64,000 nt of DNA from Bacillota bacterium. GTDB lineage: Bacteria > Bacillota > Clostridia > Christensenellales > SZUA-584. Shown here one piece after another: positions 15,260-23,730 of this stretch (within the stretch, counting starts at the first letter, position 1; each line of letters begins with the position of its first letter). The position numbers were made by a program, and so were the translations under genes. A model generated the notes under the pieces. The model worked only from the letters and a program-made list of their open reading frames with translations, searched no databases and was not told where the DNA came from. The stretch lies in the NCBI GenBank assembly GCA_023410475.1, contig JAEYPS010000032.1:124001-188000 (forward strand), given 5' to 3'.

Positions 15260-15817
15260 ATGTCTATATGTCTTGTTGACTTTTTAGAAGAGATAAAAGT
15301 TCCGCTAAGAAAATTTATAAGGAACCGTATTCCGAACGAAGAGGATGCAAAAGATATTCTGCAGGAAGTTTTTTTAAAACTTATAAGCAGCGTCGACAAG
15401 CTGGCAGACAGCCAAAAGGCACGCGCGTGGATATATAGAACCACCCGGAATGCTGTAATTGATTATTATCGGAAAAATCATACCCGCGCTATTCCTGATA
15501 ACCTTCCGAAGGAGCTTCCGGCCATATTTGAGGAAGACCTTTCTTCTAACAAAGATATTGCATTTTGTCTTAAAAATATGGTTAACAACCTGCCTGAAAA
15601 GTTTAGGGAGGCCATAATAATTACGGTCTTTGAAAACCATACACAAAAAGAATACAGCGAGATGGCCGGGATTTCTTTATCCGGTGCGAAATCAAGGGTG
15701 CAGCGCGCGAGGATTATGCTTAAAGAGATGGTTTTGGGATGCTGCAGTCTGGAGTTTGATTCTCTCGGAAATATCATTAACTACAGAAAGAGAAGCCCGA
15801 ATTGCAAATATTGCTGA
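15260..15817 (+). CDS. sigZ: SigZ-like ECF RNA polymerase sigma factor with a Cys-rich tail
   Basis: A 185-residue sigma-70-type protein. Region 2 covers about residues 5-75 (DAKDILQEVFLKL, RAWIYRTTRNAVIDYYRK), and region 4 about 105-155 (LPEKFREAI, SLSGAKSRVQRAR). The C-terminal extension GCCSLEFDSLGNIINY...CKYC carries C161, C162, C182 and C185 and is typical of SigZ proteins. ATG at 15260 follows AGGTGAAAGC. No anti-sigma gene is adjacent. The next gene is arsM, a linkage that suggests sensing by the cysteines; this is inference. Confidence 0.88.
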   Translation: MSICLVDFLEEIKVPLRKFIRNRIPNEEDAKDILQEVFLKLISSVDKLADSQKARAWIYRTTRNAVIDYYRKNHTRAIPDNLPKELPAIFEEDLSSNKDIAFCLKNMVNNLPEKFREAIIITVFENHTQKEYSEMAGISLSGAKSRVQRARIMLKEMVLGCCSLEFDSLGNIINYRKRSPNCKYC

Positions 15818-15852
15818 AAAACTTTAAAACTATGTGCGTCCTTTTTGTGTTG

Positions 15853-15882
15853 AATACGTCTTTATAGATAGACGTATTTTTT
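15853..15882 (+). terminator. Terminator between sigZ and arsM
   Basis: AATACGTCT (15853-15861) pairs with AGACGTATT (15870-15878), followed by six T residues. It separates sigZ from arsM, so arsM probably has its own promoter or depends on readthrough. Confidence 0.8.
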
Positions 15883-15928
15883 ATACGCAAATCGTGAGAC
15901 TATTGGTTATAATGAATGGAGGAAGATC

Positions 15929-16717
15929 ATGAAAAAGAGCAAAGACGAAATAAGAAATGCTGTAAGACAAAACTATTCCTCGGTCGCGAAAAGCGGCTCG
16001 TCCCAAGGCTGCTGCGGCGGTTCGTGCTGCTGCGGAACAGCGGCTGATATACAGGGCTCGCCCTTGGAGCTCGGATATACACAAGACGATATTATAAACG
16101 TACCCGCTGACGCCAATATGGGACTCGGCTGCGGAAACCCTATCGCGATAGCCGCGCTGAAAGACGGTGAGACTGTGCTCGACCTTGGGTGCGGCGGCGG
16201 GTTTGACTGCTTTTTGGCCAGCAGGCGTGTCGGCGAGAGGGGATATGTTATCGGTATAGACATGACGCCCGAAATGATCTCACTCGCTAGGAAGAACGCG
16301 GAACAAGGCGGTTACACAAATGTGGATTTCAGATTGGGAGAGATCGAGCATCTGCCCGTTGCCGACGCAACTGTCGATGTCATAATTTCAAACTGCGTAA
16401 TAAACCTGTCGCCCGACAAAGAGCAGGTGTTCAGTGAAGCGTTCAGGGTCTTAAAGCAGGGAGGCAGGCTGTCCGTTTCGGACGTTTTGGCTACAGCTCA
16501 TATGCCCGAAAGATTAAGGCAGGATATGCAGCTTGTCGCCGGTTGTATAGGCGGCGCCGGGCATGTGGAAGACGTAAAAGCAATGCTGAAGAACGCGGGG
16601 TTCGGCGATATCCGACTGACGCAAAAAGAAAACAGCCCAGATATTATAAGATCATGGGGCTTCGGCAATAACATTGAAGACTATGTAGCCTCGTATATGA
16701 TCGAAGCGGTAAAATAA
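15929..16717 (+). CDS. arsM: Arsenite S-adenosylmethionine methyltransferase
   Basis: A 262-residue class I methyltransferase with SAM motif VLDLGCGGGFDCFLA and the three As(III)-binding cysteines of ArsM: C68 (GLGCGNP), C156 (ISNCVINLS) and C206 (VAGCIGG). A Cys-rich N-terminal segment (CCGGSCCCG) gives extra soft-metal ligands. It methylates As(III) to mono- and dimethylated forms. The start has GGAGGAAG. The ArsP exporter nearby would remove the products. Confidence 0.95.
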   Translation: MKKSKDEIRNAVRQNYSSVAKSGSSQGCCGGSCCCGTAADIQGSPLELGYTQDDIINVPADANMGLGCGNPIAIAALKDGETVLDLGCGGGFDCFLASRRVGERGYVIGIDMTPEMISLARKNAEQGGYTNVDFRLGEIEHLPVADATVDVIISNCVINLSPDKEQVFSEAFRVLKQGGRLSVSDVLATAHMPERLRQDMQLVAGCIGGAGHVEDVKAMLKNAGFGDIRLTQKENSPDIIRSWGFGNNIEDYVASYMIEAVK

Positions 16718-16733
16718 AACGAAAAACAAAAAT

Positions 16734-16765
16734 AGGGTGAGTCAAGTACTCACCCTGACTTTTTA
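16734..16765 (+). terminator. Intrinsic terminator of arsM
   Basis: Perfect 9-bp stem AGGGTGAGT/ACTCACCCT (16734-16742, 16748-16756) followed by GACTTTTT. Confidence 0.85.
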
Positions 16766-16791
16766 AATGCGTTCCCATAAAGCTCAATTTT

Positions 16792-16837
16792 ATACGGGGT
16801 CCCCAAAAAGTCGTGAGGCTTTTTGGGGTGTGCATGA
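16792..16837 (+). repeat. Dispersed palindromic repeat, copy A
   Basis: CCCCAAAAAG..GTGA..CTTTTTGGGG hairpin with a GTGA tetraloop, flanked by ATACGGGGT and TGTGCATGA. Nearly the same 45 bases, including the flanks, recur in reverse at 25364-25408, and a partial copy lies at 38251-38289. Confidence 0.8.
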
Positions 16838-16989
16838 GGCAGTCTGCCGTTAGAAGCCTGTAACGGAAACGCCGAAAATCTGATATAATCTTTACAGAAA
16901 CTTATAGCGTTCTTAACAATATCATTATAACATTATACATACATAGGCTAGTTGCTTGGAAATGAATTTGAAAACGAAAGGAGACGGGT

Positions 16990-18633
16990 ATGCGTATCGT
17001 CATCATCGGAGCGGTCGCCGCCGGTACGTCGGCGGCGGCAAAGGCGAGGAGGAACAGCGAAGAGGCAAAGATAATCGTTTATGAAAAAGACAGTTATATC
17101 TCATACTCCGGCTGCGGTATGCCGTATTATCTCGGGGGCATAGTGCGGGACGCGGACGAACTGACGCCGCGCGATGCCGAGTTCTTCAAGTCAAGATACG
17201 ACGTTGATGTCTTTACGCTGCACGAAGTGCTCGAAATACTGTCTGACGAGAAGGCACTTGTTATCAGGAACCTTGAAACGGGTGAAGTTTTTACCGACCG
17301 CTACGATAAGCTGATAATAGCAACGGGCGCCTCGGCGGTCGTCCCTCATATTACGGGGGTACACCTTGAGCATGTGTTCAGGCTGCGAAACATAAACGAC
17401 ATGAACAGTATAAAGGCGTTTATAGACCGCAAACGCCCGAGCTCAGCCGCTATTATAGGAACAGGCTTTGTCGGGCTTGAGATGTGCGAAAACCTAACAA
17501 GGCTCGGCATTAAAGTCACGCTTGTTGAGAAGCTTTCGCAGGTAACGCCCGGCCTCGACAGCGATATGGCGGTGCACGTAGAGGAGCACATAGAAAAGCA
17601 TGGCGTAAATGTTCTCACGGGTGTATCTGTGGGGCAGATAACAGCGAGTAGCGTTGTGCTTGCGGACGGCAGAACAGTAAGCGCGGATATGGTGCTCGTG
17701 TCTGCAGGTGTACGCCCTGATACCGAACTTGCCGCGAAGGCTGGCATAAAGCTCGGCGTTGCCGGCGCCATCTCTGTAAACACAAGGATGCAGACCAGCG
17801 TCCCCGATATTTACGCCTGCGGCGATTGCATTGAGCATTTCGACGTGGTGACCGGGCGCAGCATATACCGGCCGTTAGGCTCCACGGCAAACAAGACCGG
17901 CAGGATAGCGGGGGACTGCGTGACGGGAGGCGATCTTGAGTTCAGAGGCATACTGGGCACCGGTATATTCAGGATATTCGATATGACAGTGGCGCAGACC
18001 GGCCTGTCTGAGCGCGAGGCGCTTGCTTTGGGATACGATGTTGCCGTTTGTCATAACATCAAGCCAAGCAAACCGAGTTACATGGGCGGCGAGGAAATGG
18101 TGATTAAGGCCGTTGCCGACAAAGCAAGCGGCGCTCTGCTGGGCGTCCAGATCGTGGGCGGGGAAGGCGTCGACAAGAGGATCGACGTTTTCGTAACCGC
18201 AATCTCGTTTAAGGCGAAGGCCAAGGACCTCTTTCATCTTGACCTTGCTTACGCTCCGCCGTTCTCTACCACAAAAGACCCGGTGATGTACACCGGAATG
18301 ATATTGGATAACGCCATAAATAAAGGCAGGCCTCTCATTACAGCCGATGAGTTAAAAATGCTGATGGATTCCGGCGGAAGGTACACGCTTATAGACGCAA
18401 GGACAGCGGAGCAATTTGATAACGGCCATATCGAAACAGCGCGCAATGCAGCGCATGCAGAATTAAGGGATGCGGTAAAGGAATTTGATAAAGACGCGGT
18501 TACAGTAACGTATTGTAACAAGGGGGTCACGGGGAACGCGGCTCAGAACATACTCTTAAACAGCGGTTTTAAAAACGTTTATAATCTTTCCGGCGGGCAA
18601 AAACAATTCGGAAAGACACAGAGACCGAAATAA
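16990..18633 (+). CDS. CoA-disulfide reductase-type flavoprotein with C-terminal rhodanese domain
   Basis: A 547-residue protein. Residues 1-440 form a pyridine nucleotide-disulfide oxidoreductase of the CoADR/NADH oxidase class, with the single active-site cysteine C42 in SGCGMPYY, NAD motif GTGFVGLEM and FAD motif IYACGDC. Residues about 455-547 are a rhodanese domain with C509 in TYCNKGVTGN. CoADR-rhodanese proteins reduce CoA or other low-molecular persulfides and polysulfides. It follows arsM after a repeat and a terminator. It fits a sulfane-sulfur role in the island. Confidence 0.92.
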   Translation: MRIVIIGAVAAGTSAAAKARRNSEEAKIIVYEKDSYISYSGCGMPYYLGGIVRDADELTPRDAEFFKSRYDVDVFTLHEVLEILSDEKALVIRNLETGEVFTDRYDKLIIATGASAVVPHITGVHLEHVFRLRNINDMNSIKAFIDRKRPSSAAIIGTGFVGLEMCENLTRLGIKVTLVEKLSQVTPGLDSDMAVHVEEHIEKHGVNVLTGVSVGQITASSVVLADGRTVSADMVLVSAGVRPDTELAAKAGIKLGVAGAISVNTRMQTSVPDIYACGDCIEHFDVVTGRSIYRPLGSTANKTGRIAGDCVTGGDLEFRGILGTGIFRIFDMTVAQTGLSEREALALGYDVAVCHNIKPSKPSYMGGEEMVIKAVADKASGALLGVQIVGGEGVDKRIDVFVTAISFKAKAKDLFHLDLAYAPPFSTTKDPVMYTGMILDNAINKGRPLITADELKMLMDSGGRYTLIDARTAEQFDNGHIETARNAAHAELRDAVKEFDKDAVTVTYCNKGVTGNAAQNILLNSGFKNVYNLSGGQKQFGKTQRPK

Positions 18634-18836
18634 ATTGCCCCTCAGATAGCATGCTCCAAAGGTCTAGAGCGCTGTCGTTGGTTGGGAGAGGAACGGCTTA
18701 AAGCCGGATACTCTTTCCGTCAAACACCGATTCTTACCTTTTTTCGACACACTGATGCATCGGTTATTCTATCTATCAGTGGCTTCGCGTTGCGGAGTAG
18801 GAACCGTATCATCATGAAGCAAAATGTTATGCTAAT

Positions 18837-19802
18837 CTATTGATCTTCCTCGTTATAATACTGAATAATTGCATCCTTCAAGTCTTTAATAAATCCTATA
18901 CCAGTTTTTGCTTTTATACCATAAACTCTTGCAAAATATTCGTCTTTGCTATTATAGTCAACATCAAAACCAAGCTCGATCAATTTTGATATATATTGTT
19001 CAATATATGCAGCATCTTCAATTGAAAAATCTGTTCGTGGTTTCTCTTCTAAACAACGAATATACTTTTCAATATTAGGTTTATCCAAGCAATTTAAGGC
19101 TTCTACCATATATTCAAAATAGGGTTTTACATATATGAAATATATTTCATAAAAGCTCTTGCTTTTTTCAAATGATGTATCACTTATTTTTTCAATAAAA
19201 GCTCTGGAAACTTTTCTGCAATCATAGACAGAATCCATATAATCTATTATCTTAGATATCTTAACTTTATCGATCTTTTCCTCGGAAGTTGGTTTGCTTG
19301 ACAAAGCGTTAATAAATAGCTCCAAACTAACAACCTTCAAATCTATTAAAAGATCTTCAACGACATTATAAACAGTATGGATATTCGGTTTGTCAACTAA
19401 TTTTCTTTCAATGCTCTTGCCAATAGCTATTGCCATAATAGGGGACTGCTCATGCGATATGCTGTTATTGCAAATAGCATTAACTGCGGTCCCAGTAATT
19501 GAAAGCATAAACATAAATGTACCTTTACCAGAAATCTGATCAAAATCGCATCGAACTCCAATTATTGCATTACAATTCTTTTTAATTAATTCATTTTCCA
19601 GATTATCCAGAACATCTTGATATAATTCCCCTAGTCTATCTTCAAGCTTTTGTGAACGCCCCCCAAAAACATCTGTGAAGCCAGCAAAGAATTCAGAGAA
19701 AAAACCAACGCCTACTACTGCTCTGGACGAGACAATACCCTTTTGATCAACAATATCATATCCTTTTATAGAGTCTGTTGTACTGATAAGATTTCTATCC
19801 AT
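18837..19802 (-). CDS. YbjQ/UPF0145-domain protein with a long unknown C-terminal region
   Basis: A 321-residue protein. Residues 1-105 follow the YbjQ (DUF74) pattern: STTDSIKGYDIVDQKGIVSSRAVVG, then NAIIGVRCDF and the end of the beta barrel. About 215 further residues, charged and mostly helical in appearance, match nothing I know. ATG at 19802 follows GAGGTA. The gene is visibly more AT-rich than its neighbours, which suggests recent acquisition. It stands alone. YbjQ domains form pentamers and are sometimes called heavy-metal binding, but the function is unknown. Confidence 0.75.
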   Translation of the reverse strand: MDRNLISTTDSIKGYDIVDQKGIVSSRAVVGVGFFSEFFAGFTDVFGGRSQKLEDRLGELYQDVLDNLENELIKKNCNAIIGVRCDFDQISGKGTFMFMLSITGTAVNAICNNSISHEQSPIMAIAIGKSIERKLVDKPNIHTVYNVVEDLLIDLKVVSLELFINALSSKPTSEEKIDKVKISKIIDYMDSVYDCRKVSRAFIEKISDTSFEKSKSFYEIYFIYVKPYFEYMVEALNCLDKPNIEKYIRCLEEKPRTDFSIEDAAYIEQYISKLIELGFDVDYNSKDEYFARVYGIKAKTGIGFIKDLKDAIIQYYNEEDQ

Positions 19803-20054
19803 AAAAATATACCTCACATTAACTATAAAATATTTTAGCACATAATAGCTAATAATGTAACAATACCAGTAAGCACAGAGGTGTATTTAAACTCTTTATT
19901 ACCGCGGTATGTGGATTCTAAAGCGAATGCAATAATGTGGTTAAGGCTATTAACCTGCCCCCCGATCTTTTGCAATATAAAACAGACACACCATTTTCGT
20001 AGTATGTCTGATAAAACTTTGCTCGAAGAGCTGATAAAGAACCAAAGGTATCAA

Positions 20055-21116
20055 TCAGGGTTTGAATACGACGCGCTTTTGCATAAGGTAGCTCAATAAG
20101 AAAAGTATCACCTCGACTATGGGCTTTGCGACAAGCTCATACAATCCTATTACATTGCTCAATAAAAAAATCAGGCTGTAGTTGAGCAGCATTATCACAC
20201 CGGCAAGCCAGAAATATCCAAAAGCGTGTCTTTTGAAATTGCCGCTTTTTCGCGCCGCGAATACTATATTGCGGTTTATGAAGAAATTTATCGTGGCGCT
20301 GGGTATCCTCGAGCCCGCAACAACGAGCCAGAGCATGTTCTTCTGGGGAAAGAACGACAGCAAAAGCGCGAACAGCGCAAAATCTATCAAAAACGCGAAT
20401 ACCGACGAGCCCGCGAACATTATAAAGCCTGATACAATTATCCTGTATATCCTCAGGGAGTCTTTAAACGGATTGAAGTGAGAAGCGGCGTTCTTGTCAT
20501 GATATACCGTCTCGATATCTATCTCCTTCAGCGTAAGGCCCAGCCTTGAGGCTTTGAGCAGCATGTCCATCTCATACTCGTAGCGCTCGCCCGTTAGCGA
20601 CATCATGTCTTTGAGCGACGACCAGGGCAGACCGCGAAGCCCCGTCTGTGTGTCGTGTATCTTTTGCCCGCTGACAAAGTTGAAAACGTGCTTTGTTATA
20701 GTATTGCCGAATCGGCTCTTAAAGGGCACTTTTCCCTTAAATGAGCGCTTTCCTAATACCAAAGTATCCTTGCTTTCAAGCAGCGCTTTGCCTACGTTTA
20801 TAATATCCTTCACAAGGTGCTGACCGTCCGCGTCCGCCGTAATAACGCCGAGGATTCCGGAGCCGTTAAGCATGATGTCGTTTATTCCGGTCTTCAGCGC
20901 GCGGCCTTTGCCCATGTTGACGGCGTGGCTTATAACGCGGCAGCCGGCCTTATTAACGCTGTCGAATACGGGTTTGAATTCGTCTCCGCTGCCGTCGTCC
21001 ACCACCAAAACATATTTAAACCCTTGCTCAATAAGCTCTTGCGACAGTTTTATCAGCAAGTCTGTGGGCTTGTATGCCGGTATAAGCACCGCAAGAGAAG
21101 TAAGATCTTTCTCCAT
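20055..21116 (-). CDS. GT2 glycosyltransferase fused to a GtrA-like membrane domain
   Basis: A 353-residue protein. Residues 1-220 are a DPM1-type family 2 glycosyltransferase (VLIPAYKP, VVDDGSGD, TADADGQH as the metal site, DTQTGLRGL). Residues 225-353 form four membrane segments of the GtrA type, ending in LLSYLMQKRVVFKP. Such fusions transfer a sugar to polyprenyl phosphate and may flip it. The target glycan is not evident from the neighbours. Confidence 0.9.
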   Translation of the reverse strand: MEKDLTSLAVLIPAYKPTDLLIKLSQELIEQGFKYVLVVDDGSGDEFKPVFDSVNKAGCRVISHAVNMGKGRALKTGINDIMLNGSGILGVITADADGQHLVKDIINVGKALLESKDTLVLGKRSFKGKVPFKSRFGNTITKHVFNFVSGQKIHDTQTGLRGLPWSSLKDMMSLTGERYEYEMDMLLKASRLGLTLKEIDIETVYHDKNAASHFNPFKDSLRIYRIIVSGFIMFAGSSVFAFLIDFALFALLLSFFPQKNMLWLVVAGSRIPSATINFFINRNIVFAARKSGNFKRHAFGYFWLAGVIMLLNYSLIFLLSNVIGLYELVAKPIVEVILFLLSYLMQKRVVFKP

Positions 21117-21267
21117 AATTACCTCTGGGCTGTTATTGTTGCCATTATATCAATTTAGCTTTATGAGTTGATACATTGCCGCTATCAATTATAAAACGTA
21201 TATTTCAGAAGACAGTGTAACACTATTGTAATAAACATGCAAGGTGTTCGTTTTTGCGTGCGGATAT

Positions 21268-21292
21268 AAAAAGATGCGGCTGGCCGCATCTT
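21268..21292 (-). terminator. Terminator of the zinc-ribbon operon
   Basis: AAGATGCGGC/GCCGCATCTT (21271-21280, 21283-21292) with a TG loop. On the minus strand it is followed by TTTTTATA. Confidence 0.8.
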
Positions 21293-21306
21293 TAATTCAC
21301 GCCTTT

Positions 21307-21981
21307 TTATTTTAGCTTCGTTCCGCACTCGCCGCAGAAACGCACGCTCTGGTCGTTTTCCGCTCCGCAGTTTGGGCAGACATTGAGCGCGAGATTGCCT
21401 CCGCAGTTCGTGCAGAATTTGCTCTGACCAGCGGGCTTGCCGCAATGGGGGCAGAATGTGCTCTTCTGCTCTATCTCGCCCTGGAAAACCTGCGTCTGGT
21501 CCGCTTTGTCCCAGATGTCACGTTTCATCTTGTCCGCTCTCGCGGCGGCTATCTCGACATTGACGCGGGGGCCGCAGTTAGAGCAAAGGCCGACCTCGTC
21601 GTTCCAGCACGCGTCGCAAACCCACTGGTGGCACTTGTGACAGCGGTGGAAATGACGCTTCGACTCGTTCTGGGCTGCTTCAAACGCCTTTTCATGCTCT
21701 TTGTGCCACGCGGGAGACATGCCGTTGAAGCGCTCGGAGAGTATATGCTCGCTCTGCCAAGCGGCACTGTGAAGCCCGCCGAGTATACCGCCGCCGCCCA
21801 ATAAGCTGGAAGCTGCTCCAACACCGCGGGTAAGCCCCCTGAACAGGTTGCCTTTTTTATATGTCTCGGATTCTATGAACGACGAACGAAACCCGTCATG
21901 GCAGATATCGCAGTAAAACGTGAACTGAAACCCGGCCTCGGTGCTGTTGTCCTCGTAGTTGCGCGTGAATGCTTGCATCAT
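21307..21981 (-). CDS. Multi-zinc-ribbon protein (third gene of the operon)
   Basis: A 224-residue protein. An N-terminal part has one pair of cysteines (YCDICHDGF) and a Gly-rich stretch (RGVGAASSLLGGGGILGG). The middle has CHKCHQWVCDACW and CSNCG. The C-terminus has three zinc ribbons, ending FCGECGTKLK. It is the last of a three-gene operon and overlaps the previous stop by 1 base. Function unknown; the many ribbons suggest scaffolding or nucleic-acid or protein binding. Confidence 0.8.
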   Translation of the reverse strand: MMQAFTRNYEDNSTEAGFQFTFYCDICHDGFRSSFIESETYKKGNLFRGLTRGVGAASSLLGGGGILGGLHSAAWQSEHILSERFNGMSPAWHKEHEKAFEAAQNESKRHFHRCHKCHQWVCDACWNDEVGLCSNCGPRVNVEIAAARADKMKRDIWDKADQTQVFQGEIEQKSTFCPHCGKPAGQSKFCTNCGGNLALNVCPNCGAENDQSVRFCGECGTKLK

Positions 21982-22331
21982 TATTTGTTTCCTCCGATAT
22001 TTTGATTTTTTATTTTTTTACCGCAAGCGGTACATTTTATGTTCTGGTAGAACTGCGGGGCAAGGCAGTTTTTATTCTCGCACCTTATCATAAGCGAGCC
22101 GTGACACGCGTCGCAGCTTTCGCCGACGAACGTCGTCGCTTTGCAGTGCGGGCATGTGATGTTAAGCTCCCTGCCGCAAGAAGGGCAGCGCATCCATCCG
22201 CGCTTGATCTCGGCGGCGCAGCTTGGGCACGCGTCGCAGAAAGGACTCATCCACCCGCATATCGGGCAGAACTTGCTGTCATAGGCTATGAAGTTCCCGC
22301 AGCCGATGCAGGGCATATCGTATCCGGCCAT
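21981..22331 (-). CDS. Small zinc-ribbon-array protein (second gene of the operon)
   Basis: A 116-residue protein that is almost entirely CxxC knuckles: CIGCG, FCPICG, CDACPSC, CPSCG, CPHCK, CDACH, CTACGKK. About a sixth of the residues are cysteine. It is translationally coupled to the next gene. It could be a structural zinc protein or a rubredoxin-like array; no enzymatic motif is seen. Confidence 0.8.
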   Translation of the reverse strand: MAGYDMPCIGCGNFIAYDSKFCPICGWMSPFCDACPSCAAEIKRGWMRCPSCGRELNITCPHCKATTFVGESCDACHGSLMIRCENKNCLAPQFYQNIKCTACGKKIKNQNIGGNK

Positions 22332-22346
22332 AGGCTTTCCCCCTTG

Positions 22347-23516
22347 TTATTTTATATATGAATCCATGGCTTTTTTCCATGTCTCAAACCCGTTGTGTAT
22401 CACCCGGCCAGCGAAAAGCGCTCTTAACCGATTAAGACCCGGAACTCTTCGCAGCGCCTGACGATACTGCTCATATTTTTCGGCGTTAAGAGCCTCGTCG
22501 CTAAGGTATATAGGTTCCCTGCGAAAATTTACGCTGAGCATGCTGTAGTTGAACGAAAGCAGGAACTCGCTCCAAAGCTCTTTTGAAGCGCGTCCGCTCT
22601 CGGATATCTTGAATACGTACGTGGCGGCCGCGGTGTCGCCGAGGCTTTCCATAAACATTATGTTCTTTTCAAACACCGGCGCTAAAAGGAGTATGCTTTC
22701 GCCCGTAAGCTCGCCCATAAGGCCCCTCTTTACGCCGACGGCGAGGTCGGACGAAACCGACATCAGATACCCGTATTCCTGCGATATATCCGAGGAGGCT
22801 ATTTTTGCTGTAAGGGCGTCAGCAAACTCCGGCGAAACCGCCTTTATGTCGGAGAGCCCAGCGACCATGCCGTCCATAAGCATCAAAGCCAGCGCGTCGT
22901 TCACCGGGGATATCCCGCCGAGCCTTTCGCGGGTCTGTTTCATCAGCTCAGCCAAACGCTTTTTGTATTCACGTAAGAAAGGATCGGTGCTGTGCCCGAG
23001 CTTTTGCAGCACGTACGTCCTTCCCAGCCTGTCCTTTATCTCAAACCTGTAAGGTGTTATGTTCGTTTCGGATATCATGCCGAAGGGTATGCGCACAAGA
23101 GAGTGTGTATCGGGAAGTATAACAAGAGCGGTTTCGCATATGCGAAATGCCGCGCGGGAAATATCGCCGTTTGGTGAGACATACTGGCCCTGCGCCTCGA
23201 AATGAACGCGTTCCTTCATCAGCGATTCTTTGAATATCACCTCGTTGTATGACTTTATAAAGCGGTAAGCAAAGTCCTCGTAAAGGTGGCCTATCATCGA
23301 GAGTACTATAACGCCGTCTTCGTCTTCGGCAAACACTTTGTAGTTCTCGGCGCTGACTCCCGACAGCCTGCTGAGCCTCACGGTACTTGAAAACCCCGGG
23401 GCGCTGAATAAAAGGGAATCGGCAAAAAGAGAAGCCGTTGTTTTTTCGTGCTTCTTATCTGCCTTTTCATATGTCAGCTTACAGCTGATTATAGGTTTTA
23501 CTTCGGTTTCTTCCAA
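22347..23516 (-). CDS. Unknown protein heading the zinc-ribbon operon
   Basis: A 389-residue soluble protein without signal peptide or membrane segments. The first 90 residues alternate beta strands (SLLFSAPGFSSTVRLSRLSGVS), and a similar stretch occurs at about 105-180 (ALVILPDTHSLVRIPFGMIS, then FEIKDRLGRTYVLQKLG). This looks like two PH-like beta domains. The C-terminal half looks helical. I do not recognise the family. It lies 15 bases upstream of the ribbon-array gene, so the three products probably act together. Confidence 0.75.
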   Translation of the reverse strand: MEETEVKPIISCKLTYEKADKKHEKTTASLFADSLLFSAPGFSSTVRLSRLSGVSAENYKVFAEDEDGVIVLSMIGHLYEDFAYRFIKSYNEVIFKESLMKERVHFEAQGQYVSPNGDISRAAFRICETALVILPDTHSLVRIPFGMISETNITPYRFEIKDRLGRTYVLQKLGHSTDPFLREYKKRLAELMKQTRERLGGISPVNDALALMLMDGMVAGLSDIKAVSPEFADALTAKIASSDISQEYGYLMSVSSDLAVGVKRGLMGELTGESILLLAPVFEKNIMFMESLGDTAAATYVFKISESGRASKELWSEFLLSFNYSMLSVNFRREPIYLSDEALNAEKYEQYRQALRRVPGLNRLRALFAGRVIHNGFETWKKAMDSYIK

Positions 23517-23730
23517 GGCGGCCCCCTATGAAGATAAAGCGTATACTGTTATTATATCAACACATTTTGCATTTATCAATCAAACAGATGCATATAATGT
23601 AAGCTATCCCCACTTATTGACGGACATTTTGACCCGTTTAGAGGGCATAAACAATAATTGATCTTATTATATTGACATATGATAACAAAAGGCGAATAAT
23701 AAATACCGATTAGGATAAAGGAGAAGCAGA

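Noticed and set aside
18634..18836. Possible tRNA or small stable RNA after the CoADR-rhodanese gene
   Set aside because: Short stems such as GGCTT/AAGCC occur but no cloverleaf or known RNA signature can be formed.
19881..20099. 72-codon open frame on the plus strand
   Set aside because: It runs into the glycosyltransferase gene on the opposite strand, lacks a ribosome binding site and shows no family pattern.
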